DNA of 8,090 nucleotides from positions 1-8,090 of the forward strand of contig QMVB01000038.1 in NCBI GenBank assembly GCA_003660905.1, read 5' to 3'. This DNA comes from Candidatus Nanohalarchaeota archaeon. GTDB taxonomy: Archaea > EX4484-52. Numbering within the stretch: position 1 is the first letter of the stretch; each line of letters starts with the position of its first letter. Of the stretch, positions 1-7,623 are shown one piece after another. The position numbers and the translations under genes are program-made. The notes under the pieces are model-generated. The model worked only from the letters and a program-made list of their open reading frames with translations, was not told the origin of the DNA and made no database searches.

Positions 1-161
1 CATAAATTCTATTGAAAAATCCTGTTTTTTGTAAACTGTCAAATAGGTTTTCCTGTCTTATTTGGCGTCAAACTGTCAAAGTTGGGTTATTAGAATTCTG
101 GTTTTACGTGTAATTGCATATCTCCGTGATTTTTTTGTTGTTGTATGACGGTAAGGAAACG

Positions 162-199
162 AGAAAAAAAGCTTAAAAGTTTTAGTAGGAAAACTTTTA
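162..199 (-). terminator. Hairpin plus T-run terminator after the radical SAM gene
   Basis: A perfect 10-bp inverted repeat (taaaagtttt at 174-183, aaaactttta at 190-199) with a 6-nt loop lies 35 nt downstream of the stop of the minus-strand radical SAM gene. On the minus strand it is followed after three bases (agc) by seven Ts (As at 164-170 on the plus strand). This is the form of an intrinsic terminator. Archaeal termination depends mainly on the oligo-T tract, so the T-run may be the working part. The sequence is seen directly; the function is inferred. Confidence 0.6.
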
Positions 200-234
200 T
201 GATTGCTTTTGTGCCGCGATACAGTGTTATTTAT

Positions 235-1599
235 TTATATTTTCGCCTTCGCTATATGCAAAAACATTTTGTCCAGAAGGATTTGATTTGTTAATATGCT
301 CCTCATTCCTTCCTTTTTTAAAAAATCATATGCCTCTTTATCCAAAAGATTCACAAGCGCAATATTTTGTTTTTTGCATGCATTTTCAAGGGCAATGTAT
401 GATTCCGACTCATATTTAAGGTAGCAGAAAACCGGTTTTTTTGAAGTGTATGCATAATGTGCCCTGTGGTTTTCTAAGTATTTTTCAATTCGCTCCTGCG
501 TGACTTTTGTATATAGTTTTTTTATTGCCGGTGTTTCCTGTGCTTCAGACCAGTCATAATTAGCAAAAGGATATTTTGATTCAAATTCACGAGGAATCAG
601 CCCGGGATTTGAAATCATAATCTGGTGGATTTTTTCATAGCCGAACACCGATTTTAGCCGCTCAAGAATTGCTTTGTGGGTTTTTGACATAGAATAAGGC
701 TTCCTGAAACTGCAGGGAAGAAACAAGATACAATTCTTGATTTTCGGCGGCAGGTAAAAATCAGCAAGATACTCCTGCCACACTTCATAATAAGGATGGG
801 TTAAGTTGAATTTATTTGCCCCGTACAAATCCACTTTCTTTTGCTTTGCAATGGAAAATTTAGGATAGGAAATGAAATCATCAAAATAGATTTCTATCTT
901 CTTGTTTTTTTTGTATTTTCCTGTAAGGTTTTCAAAATCTTTTTTGTTCAAAGGATGCCATTTTCGGCTCAGCCAGATATCAAACAATTCTGCATATCCA
1001 TAGGGGTATGTATTTATTATGCAAATTTTTTCGCTGTGCTTTAATGCAAAATCAACAGACCTGTCGAGGGATTTTTCAACATCCTTCTCGTAGGGCAGGT
1101 TTGCCATCAAATATGTTCTGGCATAAAAATTGTATTTTTTGAGCAAACCAACTGCCTTCTCAAAGCTTTGCAGCGTAATGCCTTTTTTGATTTTTTTCAG
1201 CATTCTGTCATCCGCAGTTTCCAGCCCTATTGCAACAGAAATTTTTGGATTGTAATTCAAGGAATCAAGCGTTTTCCTGATTCGCTCTATGTTCTTGTCT
1301 GTAATGAACATTGGATGGCATTCGAAAATCAATTCTTCTGTTTTTAGTTCTTTGCATTTTTTTAGGACAAAATCCTGGACAAATACAGGAATCTGGTTGG
1401 CATCCAGGAAACTGCCTGAATTGAAAAATTTTAATTGCTTCAGGGTTGTTATTCCTTTCAATTCATTCTCAATCAATTGATTCAGCCGGTTTTCGCCCAA
1501 AACAGGAATGTCTCTCTTTTTGCTAAATGAACAGAATATGCATTTTCCCCATGCACACCTGTTGTTTTCAATTATTATTGTTTTTGTTTCCAACTCCAT
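235..1599 (-). CDS. Radical SAM archaeosine biosynthesis protein, RaSEA-like, fused to an ArcS-type (DUF5591) domain
   Basis: A 454-residue protein with two parts. Residues 1-250 resemble the RaSEA family (TIGR01210, Elp3-like radical SAM): cysteines C15, C20 and C23 for the 4Fe-4S cluster, SGSFLD at 61-66, and GLET at 125-128 followed by KKGITLQSFEKA. Residues 265-454 contain PCSFRKPYSMSKTH at 295-308, an exact fit to the ArcS core signature PC-X3-KPY-X2-S-X2-H, followed by NPGLIPREFESKYP at 331-344, also typical of ArcS. In the known pathway ArcS joins lysine to preQ0 at position 15 of tRNA, and RaSEA cleaves the adduct to give archaeosine (G+). Having both parts in one chain suggests that both steps are done by one enzyme. 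The N-terminal TGT-like domain and PUA domain of large ArcS proteins are not visible. The ATG at 1599 has a TATA box 26 nt upstream, suggesting a leaderless mRNA. The domain calls rest on motifs remembered without a search. Confidence 0.85.
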   Translation of the reverse strand: MELETKTIIIENNRCAWGKCIFCSFSKKRDIPVLGENRLNQLIENELKGITTLKQLKFFNSGSFLDANQIPVFVQDFVLKKCKELKTEELIFECHPMFITDKNIERIRKTLDSLNYNPKISVAIGLETADDRMLKKIKKGITLQSFEKAVGLLKKYNFYARTYLMANLPYEKDVEKSLDRSVDFALKHSEKICIINTYPYGYAELFDIWLSRKWHPLNKKDFENLTGKYKKNKKIEIYFDDFISYPKFSIAKQKKVDLYGANKFNLTHPYYEVWQEYLADFYLPPKIKNCILFLPCSFRKPYSMSKTHKAILERLKSVFGYEKIHQIMISNPGLIPREFESKYPFANYDWSEAQETPAIKKLYTKVTQERIEKYLENHRAHYAYTSKKPVFCYLKYESESYIALENACKKQNIALVNLLDKEAYDFLKKEGMRSILTNQILLDKMFLHIAKAKI

Positions 1600-1616
1600 A
1601 GAATGACCATAAAATT

Positions 1617-1632
1617 AATCTTTTTAAATCGT
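1617..1632 (-). promoter_or_regulatory. Probable archaeal TATA promoter of the radical SAM gene
   Basis: On the minus strand the sequence reads cgatttaaaaagatt, with the TATA-like core tttaaaaa at 1628-1621. Its centre is about 26 nt upstream of the ATG at 1599, which would place the transcription start at or next to the start codon (a leaderless mRNA, common in archaea). The upstream BRE side falls inside the end of repeat copy A, so the promoter straddles the repeat boundary at 1628. Inferred from spacing and composition. Confidence 0.5.
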
Positions 1633-1830
1633 AAATAAATTGCATATTGCGTCAGGAAATTTATTTTCGGCATTGCAACTAAACTAAAATTTCGCAAGGC
1701 GTTTAGTTTCGGCACAATCCACAACGCCGGTTGGAGACGCAGAAAATCTCTGATATTCTCGCGAAATCCAGAGGATTTTTTCTGTAAAGAATTTTGCTGT
1801 AAATACTCTTAATGAAGCAAAATTATTTTC
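1628..1830 (-). repeat. Structured intergenic repeat, copy A (inverted relative to copy B)
   Basis: The 171-bp core 1628-1798 matches the reverse complement of 7897-8068 with three substitutions and one 1-nt gap, about 98% identity. A further 15 bp (1816-1830) also matches copy B (7859-7873), separated from the core by an unrelated spacer of 17 nt here and 23 nt in copy B. Read on the minus strand, the element starts right after the stop of the surface-protein gene and ends at the promoter of the radical SAM gene. It contains several inverted repeats: aattttgct/agcaaaatt (1790-1798 and 1816-1824), aaatcc/ggattt around a 3-nt loop, and aactaaac/gtttagtt (1677-1684 and 1701-1708). No credible reading frame with a start codon is shared by both copies. 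It could be a non-autonomous mobile element, a structured RNA, or a 3'-end element; the family was not recognised. Confidence 0.85.
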
Positions 1831-1833
1831 TTG

Positions 1834-4800
1834 TCAATTCCTTCTTATATTTACTACTGGATTTCCGCTGCTGTCCAAGCCGTATTTTTCAATGAACAAT
1901 TCATAATTCCCGTTCCCTAAATCCAGCGACCCTGTCAGGTTTATTCTATCATATGTTGCTCCTGCCATGACGCACACCTTGCTGTCCTCATCAATATATG
2001 AAAATGCAGGAGATAATTCCTGAAGCAAAGTCTCCTGTTTTATTTTGCTGTATTTTTTTGAAACTGTAGAGCAGTCTCCTTTTGTAAATCCAAGATAAAT
2101 GTCGTCCGTGGTGCTTATGCTTATCTTATGGCTTGATGAATAATTCTGCGCAGATATTTCTTCAGCACTTGAGGATGAAAGGGAATATACAGTGCTGCTT
2201 CCAAAAGAGGCAATGTATGCATCTGGTGGATTTGTGTAAGTAAACTCTGCTGTGCCTGAACTCAAAATCCCTGAAGCAGACGAGCAAACATAATGCGTAT
2301 TTGGAAGCATCAATGAAACATATAATTTTGCGTTCATATAAATAATATCAAAATATATTGCCGAAGTTGAATTCATATTTCCCGCAGTGTCATTGCAGTA
2401 AAATACAACATTGTGCTGCCCTTCTGCCATTGAGGAATTCAGGTCATTCCAGTTGCCTGTTGTATTCTGCATTGTCCAGTTTGCAGCACTGTCAAGAGAA
2501 TATCCGCACCAGTCTGCCTCTTCATTTAGAGTTGCATTGAACCATATTGAAGAATCTGCATATTGTTGCACTAATGGAGATAGTATTGTGATTTGAGGAG
2601 GGATTGTGTCTATTGTAATTTCTCTAATTTCGCTTTGATTAATAACCCCTCCTGCTGTGCAGTTGATATACCAATTATAAATTCCATCTGAAAGACTTGA
2701 ATTTGCTGTTATTGTTGTTGGCATGTTGTTTAGTGTTCCAAATGCATATGCTCTTAGCTCATCATTCCAATTTGCAAGATATATATAAGTTCCATCTCCC
2801 CAGACTCCCCATCCCTCTCCGCCATTATCAATGTGTCCTACATTTGTAAAAGTTGAACCATCAAATGCATATGCTCTCAACCCATCGTCATCATTTGCAA
2901 GGTAAATATAAGTTCCATCTCCCCAGACTCCCCATCCAGCTCCGCCATTGTTTATGTGCCCAACATTTGTGAAAGCAGTTCCATTGAAAGTGTATGCTCT
3001 TAATCCATCATTCCAATTTGCAAGATATATATAAGTTCCATCTCCCCAGATACCTACTCCAGATCCGCCATTGTTTATGTGTCCAACATTTGTGAAAGCA
3101 GTTCCATTGAAAGTGTATGCTCTTAATCCATCATCACTATTTGCAAGGTAAACATAAGTTCCATCTCCCCAGACATCTTCTTCATATCCACCATTATTTA
3201 TATGTCCTACATTTGTAAAATTTGAGCCGTTAAATGTATATGCTCTCAACCCATCATCATAATTTGCAAGGTAAATATAAGTTCCATTTCCCCAGACTCC
3301 CCATCCAGCTCCGCCATTGTTTATGTGCCCAACATTTGTAAAATTTGAGCCGTTAAATGTATATGCTCTCAACCCATCATCATAATTTGCAAGGTAAATA
3401 TAAGTTCCATCTCCCCAAACATCAATTCCAGTTCCGCCATTGTTTATGTGTCCAACATTTGTAAAATCAGTTCCATTGAAAGTGTATGCTCTCAATCCAT
3501 CATTCCAATTTGCAAGATATATATAAGTTCCATCTCCCCAGACACCTACTCCAGTTCCGCCATCATTTATGTGTCCAACATTTGTAAATACTTTTGTATC
3601 GCCGTATCCTGTGTCATTTATAAATACTTCACAGGAATAAAGACTCTCACTTCCTGAAACTGTAAAATTAAAATCAGGTGTGTTATCGCTTGTGTAGGCC
3701 TGGTTTGGCGGGGAGTTTAGATGTATGAAAAAAGAGATATTGCTGTATTCATCGCTCAAAGGAAGATAATCATAAGCAACAGAACTTCCTGCCGACAAAT
3801 TATATGCATCATCGCAGAACCCATCTCTATTTGAATCTGCACAAGTGTCTGAATATCCGTTTCCTGTTGAGTTTGTCCAATAGTTTCCACCAATATAACT
3901 GCCCGGACCGTATACTCTTGCTCCTGTCTGGTTTGTTGTGTTCCAGTTGTTTGTGTAGATTGTTCCTCCAATAAAATAGTTGTTTGTGTTGTTGAAGAGG
4001 TTGTTATAAATTTTGCAGTTGGAAGATGAGATAATATATATTCCATAATCTGCGCTGTCATAGATTATATTATCTGCGATTATGCTGTTGTTGCTTGGGT
4101 TTAGATAAATCCCTATATTTCTACTATTTTTTATGGTATTGCCTGTGATGTTTAAATTAGTGGAATTAGAAGTATATATGCCATAACGGGTGTTATCAAT
4201 GCTATTGTCTTTTATTGTTAAATTGTGAGTGCCGGCTGCGAGAGAAATTCCATCCCGCCAGGTTACATTGTATATTGTGTTATCTTTTATAGTTACATTC
4301 TCTGATGCGTCTACATAGATAGCCTCCCGGTAGGTATTATTGATATTATTGTCTTCTATATTCGAGTTATTGCTGCCAGAACTTAGATAAATGCCATACC
4401 AATTAGTTATATCTGTTATTGTATTGTTTATTATATCAGTGTTTTCTGAAGGCTCTATATAAATACCATGCCAAGCGACATTAGTTATAGTATTGCTATC
4501 TATTTTCGAGTTATCGCCGCCTGAATCGAGATGAATGCCATATAGCCAGGTTACATTGTATATTGTGTTATCTTTTATAGTTACATTCTCTGATGCGTCT
4601 ACATAGATAGCCTCCCGGTAAGTATTATTGATATTATTGTCTTCTATATTCGAGTTATTGCTGCCGGAACTTAGATAAATGCCATACCAATTAGTTATAT
4701 CTGTTATTGTGTTGCCTGTGATGATCGTGTTCTCAGATGATATCGCATAAATACCATAATCATCAACATTCTCAATTGTGTTGTTGATTATTGAGTTGTT

Positions 4801-5799
4801 GTCGCTGCCTGCTATTCTTATTCTTATGCCATTAATACCTGTCATATTCCTTATTGTATTATTTATAATCTGATTGCCAGTACTTAATGACCACAGATCA
4901 ATACCATTAGTTGCTGTATTTTCTATTATGTTGTCTTTAACTACACTATCATTAATATCCCGAAAAAAGATTCCAGTATCATTACTATTCTTTATGATAT
5001 TGCTTGTAATGTTTGTATTATTGGAGTTGTATAAATAAATGCCAGAATAAGCATGATTAATTGTATTGTTGTAGAATGTTGCATTGTTTGCTCCATGCTC
5101 ATAATAAATCCCATGTGAATTTACTATACTAGTATTCTCGCGGACAATTATGCAATTTTTAACTGTTGCATAATCATATCCATCGTCATATACTGCATAT
5201 CCTTGTGAGGATTGAGAATAATTAATTGTGTGACCTGCGCAGTCGAGGGTTATATTGTTTGCAGTTATCGTAAAACAGGTTCCTGAGGAGTTTACGCTTT
5301 GATTTAAAGTATAGATTGCATTGGCTGTGCTTAGTGTTCCGCAGGCATCTACAGTCTGGGCTGCGGAGCCGTTATCTGCCCAGTTGTGAGCGTATCTAAT
5401 TATATCCCCGAATTGGAATTTCAGGTTGTGTCTTCCTGTTGTCAAAACTTTCGATGTTTCATATCCTGTTTCGTTGCAGGCGTAGTTTTGAATGAAAACT
5501 GAGTTTGTCTCGTTTAGCCAAGTGTAGTCCAGAGTATGGTTTCCGCATTTTATTTCAAGGAATTTCAGGTCATTTTCTTCATTTGAATCACTCCAACTTG
5601 TTCCGTTTAATGCACTTATTATCAGGTTTTCCGTTTCTGCCGTGTTAAAAATAACTGTCCAGTTGCCTCCTACCATAGGGTATGACTGAGGGTTAAGAAT
5701 TATTAAATTTGTTTTAGCACCATAAGAAAAAGCAGACAATATTGTCAATGAAATCAAAAATACAGCAACATTGACTGTTAATTTTTTGTTAATACTCAT
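1834..5799 (-). CDS. Secreted NosD-like beta-helix and beta-propeller surface protein
   Basis: A 1321-residue exported protein. A Sec signal peptide covers residues 1-28 (hydrophobic VAVFLISLTILSAF, likely cleavage after SYG). An N-terminal beta domain follows (about 30-145), then a right-handed parallel beta-helix (about 155-640) of PbH1/NosD type with many GIYL, NNTI and NTIxN rungs. The helix ends with GGNYW and a Ca-loop-like DSNRDGFCDD (655-664), usual at the end of NosD-like helices. Residues 738-1024 are seven 41-residue repeats (FTNVGHINNGG, WGDGTYIYLAN, GLRAYTFNG), resembling LVIVD repeats and probably one seven-bladed propeller. Ig-like strands flank the propeller (694-737 and 1025-1066), a second Ig-like domain starts at TIPPQITILSP, and an unrecognised domain closes the chain. 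There are many N-X-S/T sequons and no clear C-terminal anchor or membrane segment. Its likely role is cell-surface structure, adhesion or glycan binding; there is no evidence for enzyme activity. The gene starts 25 nt after the prenyl synthase stop, so co-transcription is likely. Confidence 0.85.
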   Translation of the reverse strand: MSINKKLTVNVAVFLISLTILSAFSYGAKTNLIILNPQSYPMVGGNWTVIFNTAETENLIISALNGTSWSDSNEENDLKFLEIKCGNHTLDYTWLNETNSVFIQNYACNETGYETSKVLTTGRHNLKFQFGDIIRYAHNWADNGSAAQTVDACGTLSTANAIYTLNQSVNSSGTCFTITANNITLDCAGHTINYSQSSQGYAVYDDGYDYATVKNCIIVRENTSIVNSHGIYYEHGANNATFYNNTINHAYSGIYLYNSNNTNITSNIIKNSNDTGIFFRDINDSVVKDNIIENTATNGIDLWSLSTGNQIINNTIRNMTGINGIRIRIAGSDNNSIINNTIENVDDYGIYAISSENTIITGNTITDITNWYGIYLSSGSNNSNIEDNNINNTYREAIYVDASENVTIKDNTIYNVTWLYGIHLDSGGDNSKIDSNTITNVAWHGIYIEPSENTDIINNTITDITNWYGIYLSSGSNNSNIEDNNINNTYREAIYVDASENVTIKDNTIYNVTWRDGISLAAGTHNLTIKDNSIDNTRYGIYTSNSTNLNITGNTIKNSRNIGIYLNPSNNSIIADNIIYDSADYGIYIISSSNCKIYNNLFNNTNNYFIGGTIYTNNWNTTNQTGARVYGPGSYIGGNYWTNSTGNGYSDTCADSNRDGFCDDAYNLSAGSSVAYDYLPLSDEYSNISFFIHLNSPPNQAYTSDNTPDFNFTVSGSESLYSCEVFINDTGYGDTKVFTNVGHINDGGTGVGVWGDGTYIYLANWNDGLRAYTFNGTDFTNVGHINNGGTGIDVWGDGTYIYLANYDDGLRAYTFNGSNFTNVGHINNGGAGWGVWGNGTYIYLANYDDGLRAYTFNGSNFTNVGHINNGGYEEDVWGDGTYVYLANSDDGLRAYTFNGTAFTNVGHINNGGSGVGIWGDGTYIYLANWNDGLRAYTFNGTAFTNVGHINNGGAGWGVWGDGTYIYLANDDDGLRAYAFDGSTFTNVGHIDNGGEGWGVWGDGTYIYLANWNDELRAYAFGTLNNMPTTITANSSLSDGIYNWYINCTAGGVINQSEIREITIDTIPPQITILSPLVQQYADSSIWFNATLNEEADWCGYSLDSAANWTMQNTTGNWNDLNSSMAEGQHNVVFYCNDTAGNMNSTSAIYFDIIYMNAKLYVSLMLPNTHYVCSSASGILSSGTAEFTYTNPPDAYIASFGSSTVYSLSSSSAEEISAQNYSSSHKISISTTDDIYLGFTKGDCSTVSKKYSKIKQETLLQELSPAFSYIDEDSKVCVMAGATYDRINLTGSLDLGNGNYELFIEKYGLDSSGNPVVNIRRN
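2728..3588 (-). repeat. Seven tandem 123-bp coding repeats (propeller blades)
   Basis: Seven consecutive units of exactly 123 bp (41 codons) encode residues 738-1024 of the surface protein. Most differences lie in two short windows per unit: the 4-5 residues after HINNGG, and the residue pair in LANxxDGLRAY (WN, YD, SD or DD). Framework strands such as WGDGTYIYLAN are almost constant. The last unit diverges at its end (AYAFGTLN). The homogeneity at DNA level points to recent amplification or gene conversion, and blade number may vary between strains. Confidence 0.95.
4257..4710 (-). repeat. Intragenic duplication in the beta-helix (166 bp, 288-bp period)
   Basis: Segments 4257-4422 and 4545-4710 are identical except for two substitutions. 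The offset is 288 bp (96 codons), so the frame is kept and the protein repeats the segment that runs from ITDITNWYGIYLSSG to ENVTIKDNTIYNVTW (about residues 364-418 and 460-514). The 96-residue period equals a whole number of beta-helix rungs of about 24 residues, as expected if the helix was lengthened by a recent duplication. Confidence 0.9.
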
Positions 5800-5824
5800 A
5801 ACTATTTATGAATATTTAAGTTTA

Positions 5825-6892
5825 TTAAATTTCTCTTTCTATCAGGTAATCAAAAAAATCCTTTAATTCCTTTTTTGCATTCCCTTCTTCCAAAAAAACA
5901 TCTATCTGCCCCCATGCTGATTTTGCTATTTTTTTGGCCTCTTCTGAAGCAAATTCAACAGAATTGTATTTTTTAATTATTCCAATCGCCTCGTTGATTT
6001 TGGATTTATCCCTTGTATGCTCAGACAAAATAGACATAAGTATTTCCCTATCTTTGGAATATGCAGTTTCGCATGCATGAAGCACCATCAGTGTTTTTTT
6101 TCCTTCAGTTATATCATTTCCGTAGGCTTTGCCAAAACCCGTCCTGTCCTGCGAAACAATATCTAAAATGTCGTCCTGTATCTGAAATCCAACTCCCAGA
6201 TGACCTATTGCCTTTCCAAAAAGCATCTCTTCTGCCTTCGTCTTACCGGCAACAATGCATGCAAATCTTGCTGCCATTGAAGCCAAAGCCCCTGTTTTGC
6301 ACAGGCACATTTGCATGTATTCCTCTCTTCCCGGGATTTTGTCGTTTTTGTGCCAGAATATATCTATTGCCTGCCCGAATGATAAATTGCTCATTTCATC
6401 ATAATATGTTTCGCAAATGCGCGTCTTTTGTTCTCCTGAAACATTCATTTCTTTTATCAGTTTCATGGGAAGAAAATACATTGTGTTTCCTGTATTTATT
6501 GCAACATCATTCCCGTAAATTTTATGCACGCATGGTTTCCCCCGCCTTAGTTCTGCTCCGTCCTCGATGTCATCCACAAGCAGAGTTCCATTATGGATTA
6601 TCTCTATTATCGCTGAAAAATCAATATACTTTTTTATTTGCTCTTCAGTCATGCCGAAACATTCAAGAAGAAGCAAATATAGGTAAGGTCTCCAATGCTT
6701 TCCGCCTCTCTCCAGCAACTCCCTCATCGGCGCGAACAATCCTTTTTCAATGGATTCTTTATCGTATTTGTAAAAATTGTTGTTTGTGTATCGCTCAAGA
6801 TACTCTTTTGTAATATTTTTCGGCATTATCCTGTAAAGCGCCTCTTCAATATATTGTCTCTTTGCATTTAAGTTCCCTGCTATTTTTTTCAT
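5825..6892 (-). CDS. Polyprenyl (probably geranylgeranyl) diphosphate synthase
   Basis: A trans-prenyl diphosphate synthase of the IspA/IdsA superfamily, 355 residues from the ATG at 6892. It shows GGKHWRP near residue 63 (diphosphate binding), the first aspartate-rich motif DDIED at 107-111 followed by GAELRRGKP, KTGAL near 199, the second aspartate-rich motif QDDILD at 239-244, and KAYGNDITEGKKT just after. These residues bind the Mg-diphosphate of allyl substrate and IPP, so it should be catalytically competent. In archaea the C20 product feeds ether-lipid synthesis. Residues before the first motif (HNGTLLV) are small, which argues for C20 or longer rather than C15, but product length cannot be fixed by eye. 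A TTG at 6907 could add five residues; the ATG is preferred because it lies 34 nt from a TATA box. The surface-protein gene follows after 25 nt. Confidence 0.9.
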   Translation of the reverse strand: MKKIAGNLNAKRQYIEEALYRIMPKNITKEYLERYTNNNFYKYDKESIEKGLFAPMRELLERGGKHWRPYLYLLLLECFGMTEEQIKKYIDFSAIIEIIHNGTLLVDDIEDGAELRRGKPCVHKIYGNDVAINTGNTMYFLPMKLIKEMNVSGEQKTRICETYYDEMSNLSFGQAIDIFWHKNDKIPGREEYMQMCLCKTGALASMAARFACIVAGKTKAEEMLFGKAIGHLGVGFQIQDDILDIVSQDRTGFGKAYGNDITEGKKTLMVLHACETAYSKDREILMSILSEHTRDKSKINEAIGIIKKYNSVEFASEEAKKIAKSAWGQIDVFLEEGNAKKELKDFFDYLIEREI

Positions 6893-6916
6893 ACAATCCC
6901 TTATCAATAAAATACA

Positions 6917-6935
6917 GACATATTTATATTATTTG
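6917..6935 (-). promoter_or_regulatory. Probable TATA promoter of the prenyl synthase operon
   Basis: On the minus strand this reads caaataatataaatatgtc, with an AT core opposite tatttatatt at 6921-6930. The core centre is about 34 nt upstream of the ATG at 6892, which predicts a start of transcription near 6901 and a leader of about 9 nt. It would drive the prenyl synthase and, by the short gap, the surface-protein gene. Inferred from position and composition. Confidence 0.45.
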
Positions 6936-7085
6936 TGCATTTATGGTAGAATAACAACATATTCATTATGTTCAATACTATAATCTATATTGGACAGCTA
7001 TATTCGCTCATAGCCTCTATCAAAACTAGAATTTCTGGTTGATTCATAATATCCTAATCTACTTAAATTAATGGACATCCTGCAT

Positions 7086-7106
7086 TTATTTTTTTTTTAA
7101 AAAATA
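7086..7106 (-). terminator. Oligo-T/oligo-A tract after the small gene
   Basis: The plus strand has a run of ten Ts followed by a run of As at about 7089-7104. On the minus strand this gives a run of six Ts followed by ten As, about 30 nt downstream of the small gene's stop. A T-run alone can end transcription in archaea, and the adjoining A/T blocks can pair. This is a weak call based only on composition. Confidence 0.3.
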
Positions 7107-7131
7107 CACTATATTTTTCCTATGTTTTTCT

Positions 7132-7428
7132 TCACTGATTTAATCTTGCATCATATTCCTTATTGACTGTTTTGTTTTCATTTAGTTTTCTTAGTTCAAG
7201 AATAATATTTTTTATCTTGTCCGATTCGTTGAAAGCCAGCCCTGCAATTATTACATCTCCTTTTTTGACTGTTATGAATTTGTTCAATTCGAGAACAGAA
7301 TCATTGCAGAAAAATTTTGTTTCATTCCTGTCTGCATAATCGCCGTCCATGACGCAAATTGAAGAAAATACATTCAATGCATTTATTAGACCTGTTGCGA
7401 TATAATCTTCTATATATGCATAATTCAT
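7132..7428 (-). CDS. Small hypothetical protein, 98 residues
   Basis: Family not recognised. The ATG at 7428 is preceded directly by aaggtga, a good Shine-Dalgarno match but abutting the start codon, and the upstream in-frame codon is a stop (tga), so the start is firm if the gene is real. An AT-rich block near 7453-7465 could be its TATA box. The protein has no signal peptide or membrane segment. It has an N-terminal amphipathic stretch (YIEDYIATGLINALNVFSSI), a beta-like middle with two cysteines (SICVMDG and FFCNDS), a KKGDVIIAGL strand, and a charged helical tail (KIKNIILELRKLNENK). The middle recalls the C-terminal domain of the neighbouring surface protein (KVCVMAG versus SICVMDG), a short similarity that may be chance. 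It may be a complete small protein or the remains of a larger one. Confidence 0.55.
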   Translation of the reverse strand: MNYAYIEDYIATGLINALNVFSSICVMDGDYADRNETKFFCNDSVLELNKFITVKKGDVIIAGLAFNESDKIKNIILELRKLNENKTVNKEYDARLNQ

Positions 7429-7623
7429 TCACCTTATGTTAAAACAATCAATCACTTAAATTCAAAATGATAATTCTCTAATTCGCATGCAATCATCATA
7501 ACTGTATCATTGAATTTGTCCTTTTTATTGCGAAAAACATTTGTTGTTATTCTTAACAGTTAAGTTTCAAATAGAAGTATGTCCCTTTAATGCAGGATAT
7601 ATCAACTCATTAAGGCGTCCAAA

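Noticed and set aside
33..80. Two copies of aaactgtcaaa (33-43 and 70-80) with 37-bp spacing, checked as a CRISPR-like or operator pair.
   Set aside because: Only two 11-bp copies, no third unit, and an AT-rich context; it could be chance.
6061..6813. A 250-codon plus-strand frame inside the prenyl synthase gene.
   Set aside because: It lies antisense to a gene with all catalytic motifs of its family; the translated product has no recognisable motif.
7077..7598. Inverted 10-bp pair atcctgcatt (7077-7086) and aatgcaggat (7589-7598) around the small gene, checked as insertion-sequence ends.
   Set aside because: Too short, with no further matching flank or target duplication; chance is the simpler explanation.
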